From Burkholderia pyrrocinia (GTDB lineage Bacteria; Pseudomonadota; Gammaproteobacteria; Burkholderiales; Burkholderiaceae): a DNA stretch of 64,000 nucleotides. How positions within the stretch are numbered: the first letter of the stretch is position 1; the number at the start of each line of letters is the position of its first letter. Where the stretch lies: contig NZ_CP011504.1 in the NCBI RefSeq assembly GCF_001028665.1, positions 2,728,001 to 2,792,000 on the forward strand. The letters run 5' to 3'. The translations under genes and the position numbers were made by a program. The notes below the pieces were generated by a model. The model saw only the letters and a list, made by a program, of their open reading frames with translations. It was not told where the DNA came from and did no database searches. Positions 46,175 through 55,104 of the stretch are shown here, piece after piece.

Positions 46175-47809
46175 TCAGGTAGGATCGGTCAGGCCCATGC
46201 CGATCAGGCGCAATGCCGTCATGCTGGGCATGAAGAAGTAGTCGCCGCCGCGCGTCTCGACAAAGTTCGGGATGCCGCTCGCGATGAATGGCGGATTGCC
46301 CGATTTCGGATCGGCCGCGATCACGTAACGCGCATTCGGCGCATGACTGCCGACGAGCGGGCAGGTGTCGTTGCCGAGATTGAAATCGAGGCCGTAGTTC
46401 AGCCACTGCTGCTGAACGAACTCGAACTGGCGCGACAGGTTCGCGCAGACCGCAAGCATGACGATCCCGTGCTCGCCGTGGGCGTCGTCCTTGCTGCCGT
46501 ATGGAAGACCGCGGCGCAGGATGCGCCGGCGGTTGTTGAGCGCGGACCCGGCACGGTTGGCCGGATTGTCGTCGCCGACGTGCGGATCGAGCAGGTCGCG
46601 CGTGTTCATGCGGCGCGTATGCGCGCCCATTGGGCAGCGCAGGCCATCGAGATCGCCGCGATAGACGAAATCGACCAGGCGGCGCGACCGTTCCGGATTG
46701 AGCTCGCCTGGTTTGTCCTTGTCGAAAAGCGGGTATTGGGCGTTGAAGGCCTGCCATTCGGCAAAGGTCGACGCCGCCATCAGCGGCACCCCGTCCTGCC
46801 AGCGGCCGGCCATTTTTGCCATCAGTGTCTGCTTCGCTTCGTCTTGCGACCCGAGGCGCCAAAGCCCATTCAGCTGGTCCGCCGTCTTGTCGATCCAGCC
46901 GTGAAAACCGCTCACGTCCTGATGCAGCTTGCGATACGCGAAGAACGTTCCGTTGCGGCTGAAATCGAGCGGCATCGCGGCGCCGGGGATTTCCTGCGCT
47001 TCATCCGGCCAACCCAGCAGGAACTCGCCGCGCGCGAGCGGCGACCAGTTGCCTTGGCCGTCCACCTTGCCCTGGCCGACGGCCGCTTCCATCGCGACCT
47101 TCCTGTTGCCGGGCACCTGCCCGTCGAAGACCGGATCGCTGATCGCGTCGGTAAAGCCGAAATGCTCGTCGGGCGTCGCCACGATCTTGCCGCCGAATTC
47201 CCGGGTGATCGCGGACAGATCCTGCCAGCGCTCGTCCGAGCCACGATGACCCACGCACAGAGCAACGCCGCTGTCGGCATGTGTGCACCAGCCGATGATC
47301 TCGTCGGTGACCGTCTGCAAACCGGGAACAGCGGTGCCGTCATCCTGCATCCGCGCATTGAGCATCACGAGAATGTGCGGCTGGTTCCTTGGGTCCTTCG
47401 TTTCCGACTGGTTCCAGACCGGGTCCCAGTCGGTCGCGTCGTCGCTGAGGATCGATGCGCGTGCCGCCATGCCGTCGATGAAATCGTCGGGCATTCCGCG
47501 CAGCGTGCGCGTCGGCACGCCGAGCGCGACCAGCCCCCAGAACGTGAATGCGAGGTTGATCGTCACGTCCGGCCGCTCCACCGAGACCTTGCCCGTGGGC
47601 CTCAACGTGGGATGACGAAGGGAAGGCCATCGCATCGCGGTGGTCGCTTTCCGGCGCATATGCTCGACGAACGCGCGTCCCCTGGCGGCGTTACGCACGT
47701 TGAGCAGCATGAAGCGTCCTTTCGGAAAGCCCTGACGGCCATATGCGGTGAGGATGTTGCCCTGGATATCGGCGAGATCGAGATCGACGTCGTACTGTTG
47801 CTCTGTCAT
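46175..47809 (-). CDS. DyP-type peroxidase
   Basis: Heme peroxidase of 544 residues, at the long end of the family. It begins with the DyP-like LADIQGNIL and has the distal-Asp segment FGFTDAISDP (GxxDG altered to GxxDA) and proximal-His segment CPMGAHTRRMN (His397), then the Arg-rich NNRRRILRRG. No Tat leader, so intracellular unless carried by partners. Stop/start overlap of 4 bp with the upstream gene shows coupling. Probably uses H2O2, which the convergent oxidase operon would generate. Confidence 0.87.
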   Translation of the reverse strand: MTEQQYDVDLDLADIQGNILTAYGRQGFPKGRFMLLNVRNAARGRAFVEHMRRKATTAMRWPSLRHPTLRPTGKVSVERPDVTINLAFTFWGLVALGVPTRTLRGMPDDFIDGMAARASILSDDATDWDPVWNQSETKDPRNQPHILVMLNARMQDDGTAVPGLQTVTDEIIGWCTHADSGVALCVGHRGSDERWQDLSAITREFGGKIVATPDEHFGFTDAISDPVFDGQVPGNRKVAMEAAVGQGKVDGQGNWSPLARGEFLLGWPDEAQEIPGAAMPLDFSRNGTFFAYRKLHQDVSGFHGWIDKTADQLNGLWRLGSQDEAKQTLMAKMAGRWQDGVPLMAASTFAEWQAFNAQYPLFDKDKPGELNPERSRRLVDFVYRGDLDGLRCPMGAHTRRMNTRDLLDPHVGDDNPANRAGSALNNRRRILRRGLPYGSKDDAHGEHGIVMLAVCANLSRQFEFVQQQWLNYGLDFNLGNDTCPLVGSHAPNARYVIAADPKSGNPPFIASGIPNFVETRGGDYFFMPSMTALRLIGMGLTDPT

Positions 47810-48849
47810 GACTGGGTCACCCCTGGTGCCTCGTTCGAGTTGGCCATGGCGGCGGCGGGAACGGTTGCCCTGACGCTCGGGCCGACTCTGTCGGCGGCAG
47901 GAACGTCGGTGTCGATGACGCCCGGCGGCTGGGTCGGGCTCACGATGTCAGTGGGGCGGTGCGCCTTGAGGAAATCGCCGAACGCCGCGTGAAGCCTCGC
48001 CGGATCGTCGCCTTGGTGATCGATCGCGAAGCGCGCGAAATTCTGTTGGAGATACAACGACTTCAGCACCGAGCGCAGATCGGAGAACGGCGCGGTATCG
48101 AACGGTACTTCACCGCACTTCATCACGTACCGATAAGCGCCGTAGATGCCCAACGCGAGCGCTACGGGCAGCGCGAGCCATGCCAATTTGCCCGCCACCA
48201 TCGCTACGATGAGCGTCACCACCAGCGTGAAAACCGCGATCGCCGCGCCAATCTTCGGAATCGAAATCGACCGCGACAGGAATGGCGGCGTCGTGATCCA
48301 GTAATCGTTGAACGGCATCGTCGTTTCGACCTGGCAGCGCTTGATGTAATGCGCGAATTCGTCGCCGGTGCCGACGGCCTCGAAGCCGTAGCAATGTCGA
48401 TAGACCGCGCTCAGCTCGTCGCGCATCACATTCCACAAGCTGACGAGATAATCGTGCAGGCCGCCGTCGTTGTCGCTGGCGTGACTGGGCGCGGGATCGA
48501 AATCCACGCTCAGGAGCAGCCACGACGTCGATAGGTTGTCGACGTGCTGATCCTCGAGAAGATTGGTTTTCCGGATCGCGTCGACGAGCGAGTCGACCGG
48601 CACGCGACCGTTGAAGGCCGGCTGGTCAATCACCGCGAAGCGGGCGAAGTGCGTGCTGTGGGAGCGCGAGAACGGGCTGTTACGGCCGCCGGCCTCGCAT
48701 GCCTTACTTTGCATCGCAGTCGGCAGCGTGGCGAGCACCTGGCGCAGCGACGACGTGGGCGACGTCACGTTGCCGTCGTTGTCCTTCCACGGCTCGACCC
48801 GAACCGGCGACAGCACGGTAAGGAAATAATGACCACCGTCAAGGTTCAC
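47806..48849 (-). CDS. membrane protein of unknown function
   Basis: Protein of 347 residues. Soluble N-terminal part (1-205), two adjacent hydrophobic helices around 207-255 (IGAAIAVFTLVVTLIVAMV and LAWLALPVALALGIYGAYR) and a C-terminal tail rich in Pro/Ala/Val. I do not recognise a family. The 4-bp ATGA-type overlaps with both neighbours tie it to the DyP/P450 operon, and it may anchor or organise them at the membrane. Confidence 0.75.
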   Translation of the reverse strand: MNLDGGHYFLTVLSPVRVEPWKDNDGNVTSPTSSLRQVLATLPTAMQSKACEAGGRNSPFSRSHSTHFARFAVIDQPAFNGRVPVDSLVDAIRKTNLLEDQHVDNLSTSWLLLSVDFDPAPSHASDNDGGLHDYLVSLWNVMRDELSAVYRHCYGFEAVGTGDEFAHYIKRCQVETTMPFNDYWITTPPFLSRSISIPKIGAAIAVFTLVVTLIVAMVAGKLAWLALPVALALGIYGAYRYVMKCGEVPFDTAPFSDLRSVLKSLYLQQNFARFAIDHQGDDPARLHAAFGDFLKAHRPTDIVSPTQPPGVIDTDVPAADRVGPSVRATVPAAAMANSNEAPGVTQS

Positions 48850-49520
48850 GATTGGGTGCCTCCTGCCTTGCTCTTGGGCCAGGCCCGATCGACGAAGGGC
48901 TGGCGGTTGGTATCGGCGTTGGCCGTGTCGTTCGACGCGACGGGCGCGAAGCCGTGCGTGCCGAGATCGTTCTGCACGGCGACGAGCATTGCGCGATAGG
49001 CTTGCGCAAAAGCATCGGGGGACAACGTCGCATATTGATCCGCGAGCGTGACCAAATTCGACCGCACACGCAATGCGGCCTTGATGTCGCGTTGAGCGGC
49101 GCCGGGCGTTGCGTTGTAGTAGTAGTCGGTATCGATCTGATTCGCGCGAATGTAATTCTTGAACGGCGTGATCGGAATGGAATGCGGATATTTGGTACTG
49201 GCATACCAGAACAGGTCAAGGCCACTCGGAATGCCGTCCGAAAAGGCGTCGATATACTGATCCCAGGTGCCGTTGAAGTTGCTGATGAACAGCATGTAAT
49301 CGTTTTTCAGATCGGACTTGGGCTGGCCGAGATCGGGCCAGTCTTTTCGGCGGATGATGGCCCAGCGCGCAAAATGGATGATCGATAGACCGATCAGTCC
49401 GGTCAGCGTGGCGGGCAGCGCCCGCGCGATCATGAAGATGAATCGGTTGATCCACGTCCGATGCGGCGGCATCGGCGTCACGACGTTCATGCCATAGGCT
49501 TTGCCAGCAACATTCGACAT
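48846..49520 (-). CDS. membrane-anchored protein of unknown function
   Basis: First gene of the DyP/P450 operon, 224 residues. One or two hydrophobic segments lie near 25-52 (FIFMIARALPATL, TGLIGLSIIHFARW), followed by a soluble domain with the distinctive SNFNGTWDQYIDAF and SGLDLFWYASTKYP. No family recognised. Its overlap with the next gene supports a joint function. Confidence 0.75.
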   Translation of the reverse strand: MSNVAGKAYGMNVVTPMPPHRTWINRFIFMIARALPATLTGLIGLSIIHFARWAIIRRKDWPDLGQPKSDLKNDYMLFISNFNGTWDQYIDAFSDGIPSGLDLFWYASTKYPHSIPITPFKNYIRANQIDTDYYYNATPGAAQRDIKAALRVRSNLVTLADQYATLSPDAFAQAYRAMLVAVQNDLGTHGFAPVASNDTANADTNRQPFVDRAWPKSKAGGTQS

Positions 49521-50289
49521 GCCCCGTCTCCCGTCAGGCCCTCACCGGCGCGATCGCGGAACGGGGAGGTTGGTCGTTTGCTTTTTCGGCGGACAGGCTT
49601 TGGCAGCCGGTCCCGTCATATAACGTGTTTTCAGGTTTTCGGAGTTTGAAGCCGCAGCACTCCTTGGCGGTGAGAATAGCACAGTGAAATTCGTCGGCAA
49701 CGACTTTTTTATGAGCAATTAAAAATGGTTTCTTCTCATCTTTTTCGGCAAAAAAACGAGGTCATGTCCGCGCACAAAAGATAAACACTTTACGGAGAAC
49801 TTGCGGAGGCCGGTATCAATGGGACTTTTGTGAGCATAAATGGAATGGCCGAACGCCCACAACCGCAGGATTGTTGAATAATTGGCTCAATAGTGACGAG
49901 CAGTGACGCAGAGGGGGGCCCTGGACTCGGGTTACCGTGCTATCAAAAACCGCTCTCGACGACATACCGGACCCAAACTTCCCCGCAATCGCAGCAAACA
50001 TCAAAACGTGCCGACCCTCGAAATGACGTGGGAGGCGTGATTGAGAATGTGAAATTGCGCTGACTTTTTGCACTGGTCGACGCAGCGCTAGTGGCGCCGT
50101 GAGGGGCTGCGAATGCCACAGGCGTTCACTCGTATGGATATCTACGCGGAAAAACATGCGTCTTTGCTTTTCAGCCCTGTCAAGCTTTACAGGGTGTATC
50201 CACGATATCCGACGCCTATATTGCTCTGGCAGGTGCGCGACCGACGCGCTTGACTGCATCCTCCAAATTCATAAAAAATGGAGATTCCC
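49521..50289. other. 769-bp spacer, lower GC
   Basis: No convincing gene. A 147-codon frame on the minus strand (49816-50259) has no ribosome site or recognisable motif. The stretch 49660-49800 is clearly more AT-rich than the surroundings and may contain promoters for the minus-strand operon and for the small gene at 50290, but no clear -10/-35 pair was defined. Confidence 0.4.
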
Positions 50290-50679
50290 ATGGCCAATGT
50301 ACCTCTCACCGGCACCTATATCTCGTCGGACAAGAATTTCACATTCAAAATCACGTCCGCCGATGCATCCAATGGCGTCATCGCCGGTGTCTATACCACC
50401 AACTATAGTCCGATCGGCGCGTTCACTTCCGAAGGCAACGTTGGACACTATGGCTGGGTGTTCAGCAAGGCCCAAGGCAAGGACGGCGTCGCGCCATTCA
50501 ACATTAGCTTCGGCGGCAGCCAGCGCCCCGACCAACGTCCCTACAACATTGTCGATAGCTGGAACGGCGCCTATTTGACCAACAACACAATCGTTGCCGA
50601 AGGTACGCGTTCCTTCGTCAATAGCGATGGCGTGGTCGAAGTCGGCAGCCTGGGCACGTTGAAGTTCGCACTCGGCTAA
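50290..50679 (+). CDS. small beta-rich protein, possibly avidin-like
   Basis: Protein of 129 residues without signal peptide; GGAG precedes ATG 50290. Alternating strands with LTGTYISSDKNFTF, GVYTTNY, HYGWVFS, SWNGAYL and LGTLKFAL recall the strand order of avidin/streptavidin, including two tryptophans at similar places. Other biotin-site residues (Trp108/Trp120 of streptavidin) are not evident, so the call is tentative; a small lectin or other beta-barrel is the alternative. Isolated gene next to the transposase remnant. Confidence 0.45.
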   Translation: MANVPLTGTYISSDKNFTFKITSADASNGVIAGVYTTNYSPIGAFTSEGNVGHYGWVFSKAQGKDGVAPFNISFGGSQRPDQRPYNIVDSWNGAYLTNNTIVAEGTRSFVNSDGVVEVGSLGTLKFALG

Positions 50680-50688
50680 GCTGATTTG

Positions 50689-51648
50689 TCATGACGTTGG
50701 CGGCGGCAAATCATCGCTGCCGCACGGCCGGTGCGCATTGAAGCCGCTCTTCGGCGGCTTCGCGAAGCGCGCGTTGTAGGCGGCCATGAAGGAGGGCGCG
50801 TAAGCGTTGGCGTCGGCCACCGTGTTGATGCCGCGCAATCGCATCTCCTTGACCAATCGGTCCTGCAACGTCAGATGTGCGAGCTCGACTCGTCCCTTGG
50901 CTGAACTGCTGTTCGCGCAGAACGTGTCGATGTTCAGTTCGTACATCGCGCGGCCGAACGGTGTCACGCGGTTACCTGTCTTGCCTGGCTTCACGTTGCG
51001 GAACACGCTGGCCTTGTCGCTGTAGAACGCCCTAGGTTTGCCGTGCCGTTCGATGTACGCGCGCGTCGCTTCGAAGTAGCTGAAGGTCGATTCGGTTTGC
51101 GTAAAGTGCAGCATCATCAACCGGCTCGTCGCGTCGTCGACGTACACCAACAGCGTGCAGGCCGGCGCCCGTTCCTCGAACCACCGATGGTCGCTGCCAT
51201 CGATCTGGATCAATTCACCCAGGCAGGCCCGGCGCGCTCGCGGCTGATAAACCTTCGGCGGACGCTGCCGACGCGGAATCCAGAGCCCAGCCTCCGTCAT
51301 CGGCGTCCTGACCGTCTCCTTGGCCAGCCGAATGCCGTGACATTCCCAGAGCTTCTCGCAGGCCAGCGTCGGTCCGAAATCGGCGTAGCGATCGCGGATG
51401 ATCGATAGTGCCCGGTCGGCAATGACAGCGTCCAGCCGATTGTTGCTGGGCTTCGCAAACCGTCCCGACACGAGACCTTGAGGCCCGTGTTCCCGCAGCC
51501 TGGCGACCAGCCGGCGAACCTGCCGCGTCGTCAGTTCCAGCCGTTCCGCTGCGCGCCACGGCGTGAGCTTGCCGTCCGCCACGTCCTGAATGACCTTGAA
51601 CCTGTCCAACTCGCGCATCGTCATCGTGATCCGTTCCGTTGCAGCCAT
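50689..51648 (-). pseudogene. ISNCY-type transposase, 3'-truncated (right end of island)
   Basis: Frame of 319 codons. N-terminal HTH (LTPWRAAERLELTTRQVRRL) and DDE core with QIDGSDH, FYSDK and KGRVELAH are intact. The protein stops just after KPPKSGFNAHRP, where full-length relatives continue about 100 residues, so the C-terminus is missing. Same orientation as the remnant at 33669 but not a recent copy. It abuts the 5'-truncated tagH fragment. Confidence 0.75.
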
Positions 51649-51807
51649 CGCAGCCTCCGGCGCTGGATTGCCAGCGGTCGGTCAGCTTACGATGGGTCGA
51701 AAAGCGGACATTTCAATCTAGCCACTACAACGCAAACTATCGATAATTCACGTTATGTAAAATAATAAATTTACCAGGTGATCCGTCTTGCCCTTCGCCC
51801 GTATTGA

Positions 51808-52218
51808 TTGCGCGGGAAACGCACCCCGCTGAAGCTGCTGCCGGACGGCGGCGCCGTGCTGCGGCAGATGTTCGGGCTGCCGCTGCCGGGCTTCATGTCG
51901 CCGCAGAGCGCGGTCAGCGATGCGTTCCAGGATCTGCACGCACACCAGATCGGCATGGTCGCCGGCATGCGCGCCGCGCTGATGGATCTGCTGACGCCCT
52001 TCTCGCCGCAACGGCTGCGCGAACGCGACGATGCGATGCGCTGGTACGAGAAGCGCGTGCCCGCGCTATACAAGGCACGGATGTGGGATCGCTACGCGGC
52101 AACCCATCGCGATACGGTGTTCGCGATCGAGGACGATTTCGCGTCGGTGTTCGGCAAGGCGTTTCTGGCGGCGTACGACGCGGAAGTGGAAAGCTATCGC
52201 GGCAGCAGCCGGCACTGA
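51808..52218 (+). pseudogene. T6SS FHA-protein (TagH) 3' fragment, copy 1
   Basis: About 136 codons matching the C-terminal domain of type VI secretion FHA proteins: PLKLLPDGGAVLRQMFG, then DLHAHQIGMVAGMRAAL and EDDFASVFGKAF. The FHA domain and most of the gene are missing, apparently lost at the junction with the transposon end near 51.8 kb. The last 293 bp are repeated at 53539. Confidence 0.75.
51926..52218 (+). repeat. 293-bp direct repeat, copy 1
   Basis: Ungapped match to 53539-53831 with scattered substitutions, ending exactly at the tagH stop codon. Flanks the phosphotransferase gene. Confidence 0.85.
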
Positions 52219-52308
52219 GTCGCGTCACCGCGTAACCCCCGTAGCCGAGCATTCGCGAATTGGGATACGCTCGCCCTGCACAGGCAACCGACGCCGGTCA
52301 GGAGCGAA

Positions 52309-53538
52309 ATGAGCACGATGACGGGGACTTTCGATCCAGCGGCACTGCCGCCGCGCGTCGCGCGGCTGGTGCTGGTGACGCCGGATGGCGCGGTGGTCGG
52401 TTGCCTGCCGCCGATGCCAGTCGCGATCCCGTGGTGGCAGGAAGTCGAGTCGGTCGTGCGGGCCGCGCGCGAACGCCATGGCGTCGACGTGACGATCCTG
52501 CGCCTGCTGGAAACCGTTCGCGACCGCGCGCCCGGCGGCGAAGTCACCTATCTGGCTGAGATTGCGGAACCGGTTGCGGCCGAATCCTGGACGGGGAATA
52601 TCGAGCCCCATTCGCTGCGCCGAAGTTACGCGCGGCCGGGCGGCCCGGCGGACGATCTCGGCTGGGCGGCGCGCGTGCTCGCCGGTCATGGCCTGTCGCC
52701 TACCGCCAAACCCGTGCAGGTCCGAACCTGGAACCTTTCGAGCGTCTGGCGTATTCCGATCGGGGCGCAATCGGCCTGGCTGAAAGTGGTGCCGCCCTTC
52801 CTCGATCACGAAGGCCGCGTAATCACGGCGCTGGCCGGCCGGCGCGTGCCGACGCTGCTGGGGCACGACGAATGCGGACGCATCCTGCTCGCGGAGATCC
52901 CCGGCAATGACCTGTTCGACGCAGCGCTGCCGCAACTGCTCGGCATGGTGACGCTGCTGGTCGACATCCAGGCTTCGTGGATCGATCGCGTCGACGAATT
53001 GCACGCGATGCGATTACCCGACTGGCGCGGCGCGGGTCTGGCTGCCGATATCGCCGATGTCGTCGAACGGACCGGCGAAGGACTGTCGCGCGCCGAATGT
53101 GCATCGCTACGGCATTTCGTGAGCGGCCTTCAAGAGCGGTTCACCGGGATCGATGCATGCGGATTGCCGAATACGCTGGTTCATGGCGACTGCCATCCCG
53201 GCAATTTTCGCGGCACGCGATCGGAACTCACGCTGCTGGATTGGGGCGACAGCGGAATCGGCCACCCGCTGCTCGACCAGTCCGCGTTTCTCGACGCCGT
53301 TCCGCGCGACTACGCGGCGACGATCAAGGATCACTGGAATCGCGAATGGCTGGCGAAGGTGCCGGGCTGCGACCCGGTGCGTGCCGCCGCCTTGCTTGCA
53401 CCGATCGCCACGGCCAGACGGGCCGTGATCTACCAGCGATTCATCGACAATATCGAACCGTCGGAGCAGATCTATCATCGCGGCGATCCGGCCGACTGGC
53501 TGGGCCAGACGGCGGCGCTGGTCGCGACGCAGGATTGA
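52309..53538 (+). CDS. aminoglycoside-phosphotransferase-family protein with NUDIX-like N-terminus
   Basis: Protein of 409 residues. N-terminal region (about 15-110, VARLVLVTPDGAVVG) resembles a degenerate NUDIX-like fold. The APH kinase-like domain follows, with WLKVVPP (ATP lysine), LVHGDCHPGNF (catalytic loop) and TLLDWGDSGIG (metal). Probably phosphorylates a small alcohol or antibiotic-like substrate; resistance cannot be claimed from sequence. GGAG before ATG. Its stop codon touches the second tagH fragment directly. Confidence 0.82.
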   Translation: MSTMTGTFDPAALPPRVARLVLVTPDGAVVGCLPPMPVAIPWWQEVESVVRAARERHGVDVTILRLLETVRDRAPGGEVTYLAEIAEPVAAESWTGNIEPHSLRRSYARPGGPADDLGWAARVLAGHGLSPTAKPVQVRTWNLSSVWRIPIGAQSAWLKVVPPFLDHEGRVITALAGRRVPTLLGHDECGRILLAEIPGNDLFDAALPQLLGMVTLLVDIQASWIDRVDELHAMRLPDWRGAGLAADIADVVERTGEGLSRAECASLRHFVSGLQERFTGIDACGLPNTLVHGDCHPGNFRGTRSELTLLDWGDSGIGHPLLDQSAFLDAVPRDYAATIKDHWNREWLAKVPGCDPVRAAALLAPIATARRAVIYQRFIDNIEPSEQIYHRGDPADWLGQTAALVATQD

Positions 53539-53831
53539 TCCAGGATCTGCACGCGCACCAGATCGGCATGGTCGCCGGCATGCGCGCCGCGCTGATGGAC
53601 ATGCTGACGCGCTTTTCGCCGCAACGGCTGCGCGAGCGCGACGATGCGATGCGCTGGTACGAGAAGCGCGTGCCCGCGCTGTACAAGGCGCGGATGTGGG
53701 ATCGCTACGCGGTAACCCATCGCGATACGGTGTTCGCGATCGAGGACGATTTCGCGTCGGTGTTCGGCAAGGCGTTTCTGGCGGCGTACGACGCGGAGGT
53801 GGAGCGTTATCGGGGGAGCGGCCGGCATTGA
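53539..53831 (+). pseudogene. TagH 3' fragment, copy 2 (direct repeat)
   Basis: Codes the last 97 residues of the TagH C-terminal domain with no start codon or upstream portion; begins right after the phosphotransferase stop. Encodes the same protein end as 51926-52218 with about five residue changes. After the stop the two copies diverge completely. Confidence 0.8.
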
Positions 53832-53874
53832 AGGGGCCGATGCCGGCCGCGTCGCATGGATCGCGCGACGAACG

Positions 53875-54246
53875 TCAAACCAGCGGCGGATGAACCGCCT
53901 GCTTCAAGCCGCTCGAGTAGTGCTTGTAGTCCCAGGCCACGCTATCGCCGGGTTGCAGCGTGTAGACCGCACATGAGACGTCGGGCATCTGGCCGTTGAC
54001 GAAATACACCCACCAGTAGCCGTTGCCGCCCTGGTTGGCCTCTACTCCCCCCAAGGCCGTAATGAACAGGCTCGCGCCTGAACCCTGCCATTGCGGGCTG
54101 AGAGCCGGCGACACGCCGTCGGCCGTCAGCAGATCGAATACGGTTGTCACGCCGGGGGCAATCGCGATGCTGTCGTTCGCTTGCCACGGCGGATTGTGAA
54201 ATTCTGAACCCCAATCGACGAATTGATTCGCTACCGAGCTGGCCAT
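53875..54246 (-). CDS. DUF4430-like small protein
   Basis: Protein of 123 residues without a signal peptide. The core GYWWVYFVNGQ, then VYTLQPGDSVAWDYKHY, is the pattern of DUF4430 (found at the C-terminus of transcobalamin/intrinsic-factor-like proteins). The N-terminal half has two further beta strands. Function in bacteria unknown. Single gene, opposite to the phosphotransferase. Confidence 0.72.
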   Translation of the reverse strand: MASSVANQFVDWGSEFHNPPWQANDSIAIAPGVTTVFDLLTADGVSPALSPQWQGSGASLFITALGGVEANQGGNGYWWVYFVNGQMPDVSCAVYTLQPGDSVAWDYKHYSSGLKQAVHPPLV

Positions 54247-54490
54247 GAAGATATCTCCGTAGTGGTGGTTAATGCCTGAACTGCGTCTCTCTGCTCTTTT
54301 TCGTTGTTTGTCGAAAGCGCCAGGTTCTGACCTGGGTGCCGGAAAGCTGTATCGATCGTTTGCTGATCGCTCGATTCAAGCCGATCGCCGAATCACAGGC
54401 AGACTGTTTCAATCAAATGGCATCGCTCGGTGATTGTTGCAAATTCTGTCAGCATGATTTCCGTTTCGAATGGCGCATTTTCCGTTTTTC

Positions 54491-54570
54491 TATTACAGGC
54501 GCCTTTGCCGTCCGTGAAATCCTGATATTCGTATTGGTCAGAGAATAGGCGATGGACCGCCACCCCGCAA
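54491..54570 (+). repeat. dispersed ~80-bp repeat, copy 1
   Basis: Contains GCCGTCCGTGAAAT, then GATATTCGTAT, then TCAGAGAATAG and ATGGACCG. The same blocks in the same order recur at 54815-54896. No gene is supported between 54247 and 55104; the region is relatively AT-rich to about 54550. Confidence 0.7.
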
Positions 54571-54814
54571 TGTCAGTCACTCGACTGGTCCGGGTTCGCT
54601 TCGCCGCGGACGTCGATCGTCACGACAAACAAAGGAACCCCGACGATCACCGGTGCCGACGGCGCGCTCGGCGTGGCGACAGCACGGTTTCGCCCGCGAT
54701 GGCTGAAGACGGCTGGGGATGCAAGGGGCGACTGAACTGAGCTGGTTTTCGAGAACCTGTCCGCATTTATGTGGGCGACGCAGTTGAAGAGCCTATGGCG
54801 CAATCGTCATTTCT

Positions 54815-54896
54815 CCATTACGCGCGCCTTGCCGTCCGTGAAATTCCGATATTCGTATCGATCAGAGAATAGCCAATGGACCGGCGGCCCGTAATA
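54815..54896 (+). repeat. dispersed ~80-bp repeat, copy 2
   Basis: About 80 % like copy 1, same orientation, start-to-start distance 324 bp. Could be a remnant of a duplicated gene end or of a small mobile repeat. Confidence 0.7.
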
Positions 54897-55104
54897 CCGC
54901 TCGGGCGTGATTAACGCACAGCGCCCCTCCGCTCCCCGGGCAGGTCACAACAGCTCGCCCCGAACGTCCCTTCCTCCTGTGTCCTTCACCCCATGACGTC
55001 GGGCAGCGCTTTCGGCCCACAGGCCGTCTGCGTGCGCCTGCTTGTCGTTGACGCATGCCCGCTCGTGGGCCTTCTCCCATCCACGAAATCACTGGAGCCC
55101 GTTC

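Noticed and set aside
46142..47992. 616-codon plus-strand frame
   Set aside because: Antisense to the clearly recognisable DyP peroxidase gene.
49816..50259. 147-codon minus-strand frame in the island spacer
   Set aside because: No ribosome site, no family features; left as unannotated spacer.
33669..51648. Recent composite transposon
   Set aside because: The two transposase remnants are only about 88 % alike, both defective and lack visible matching terminal repeats, so recent movement as a unit is not supported.
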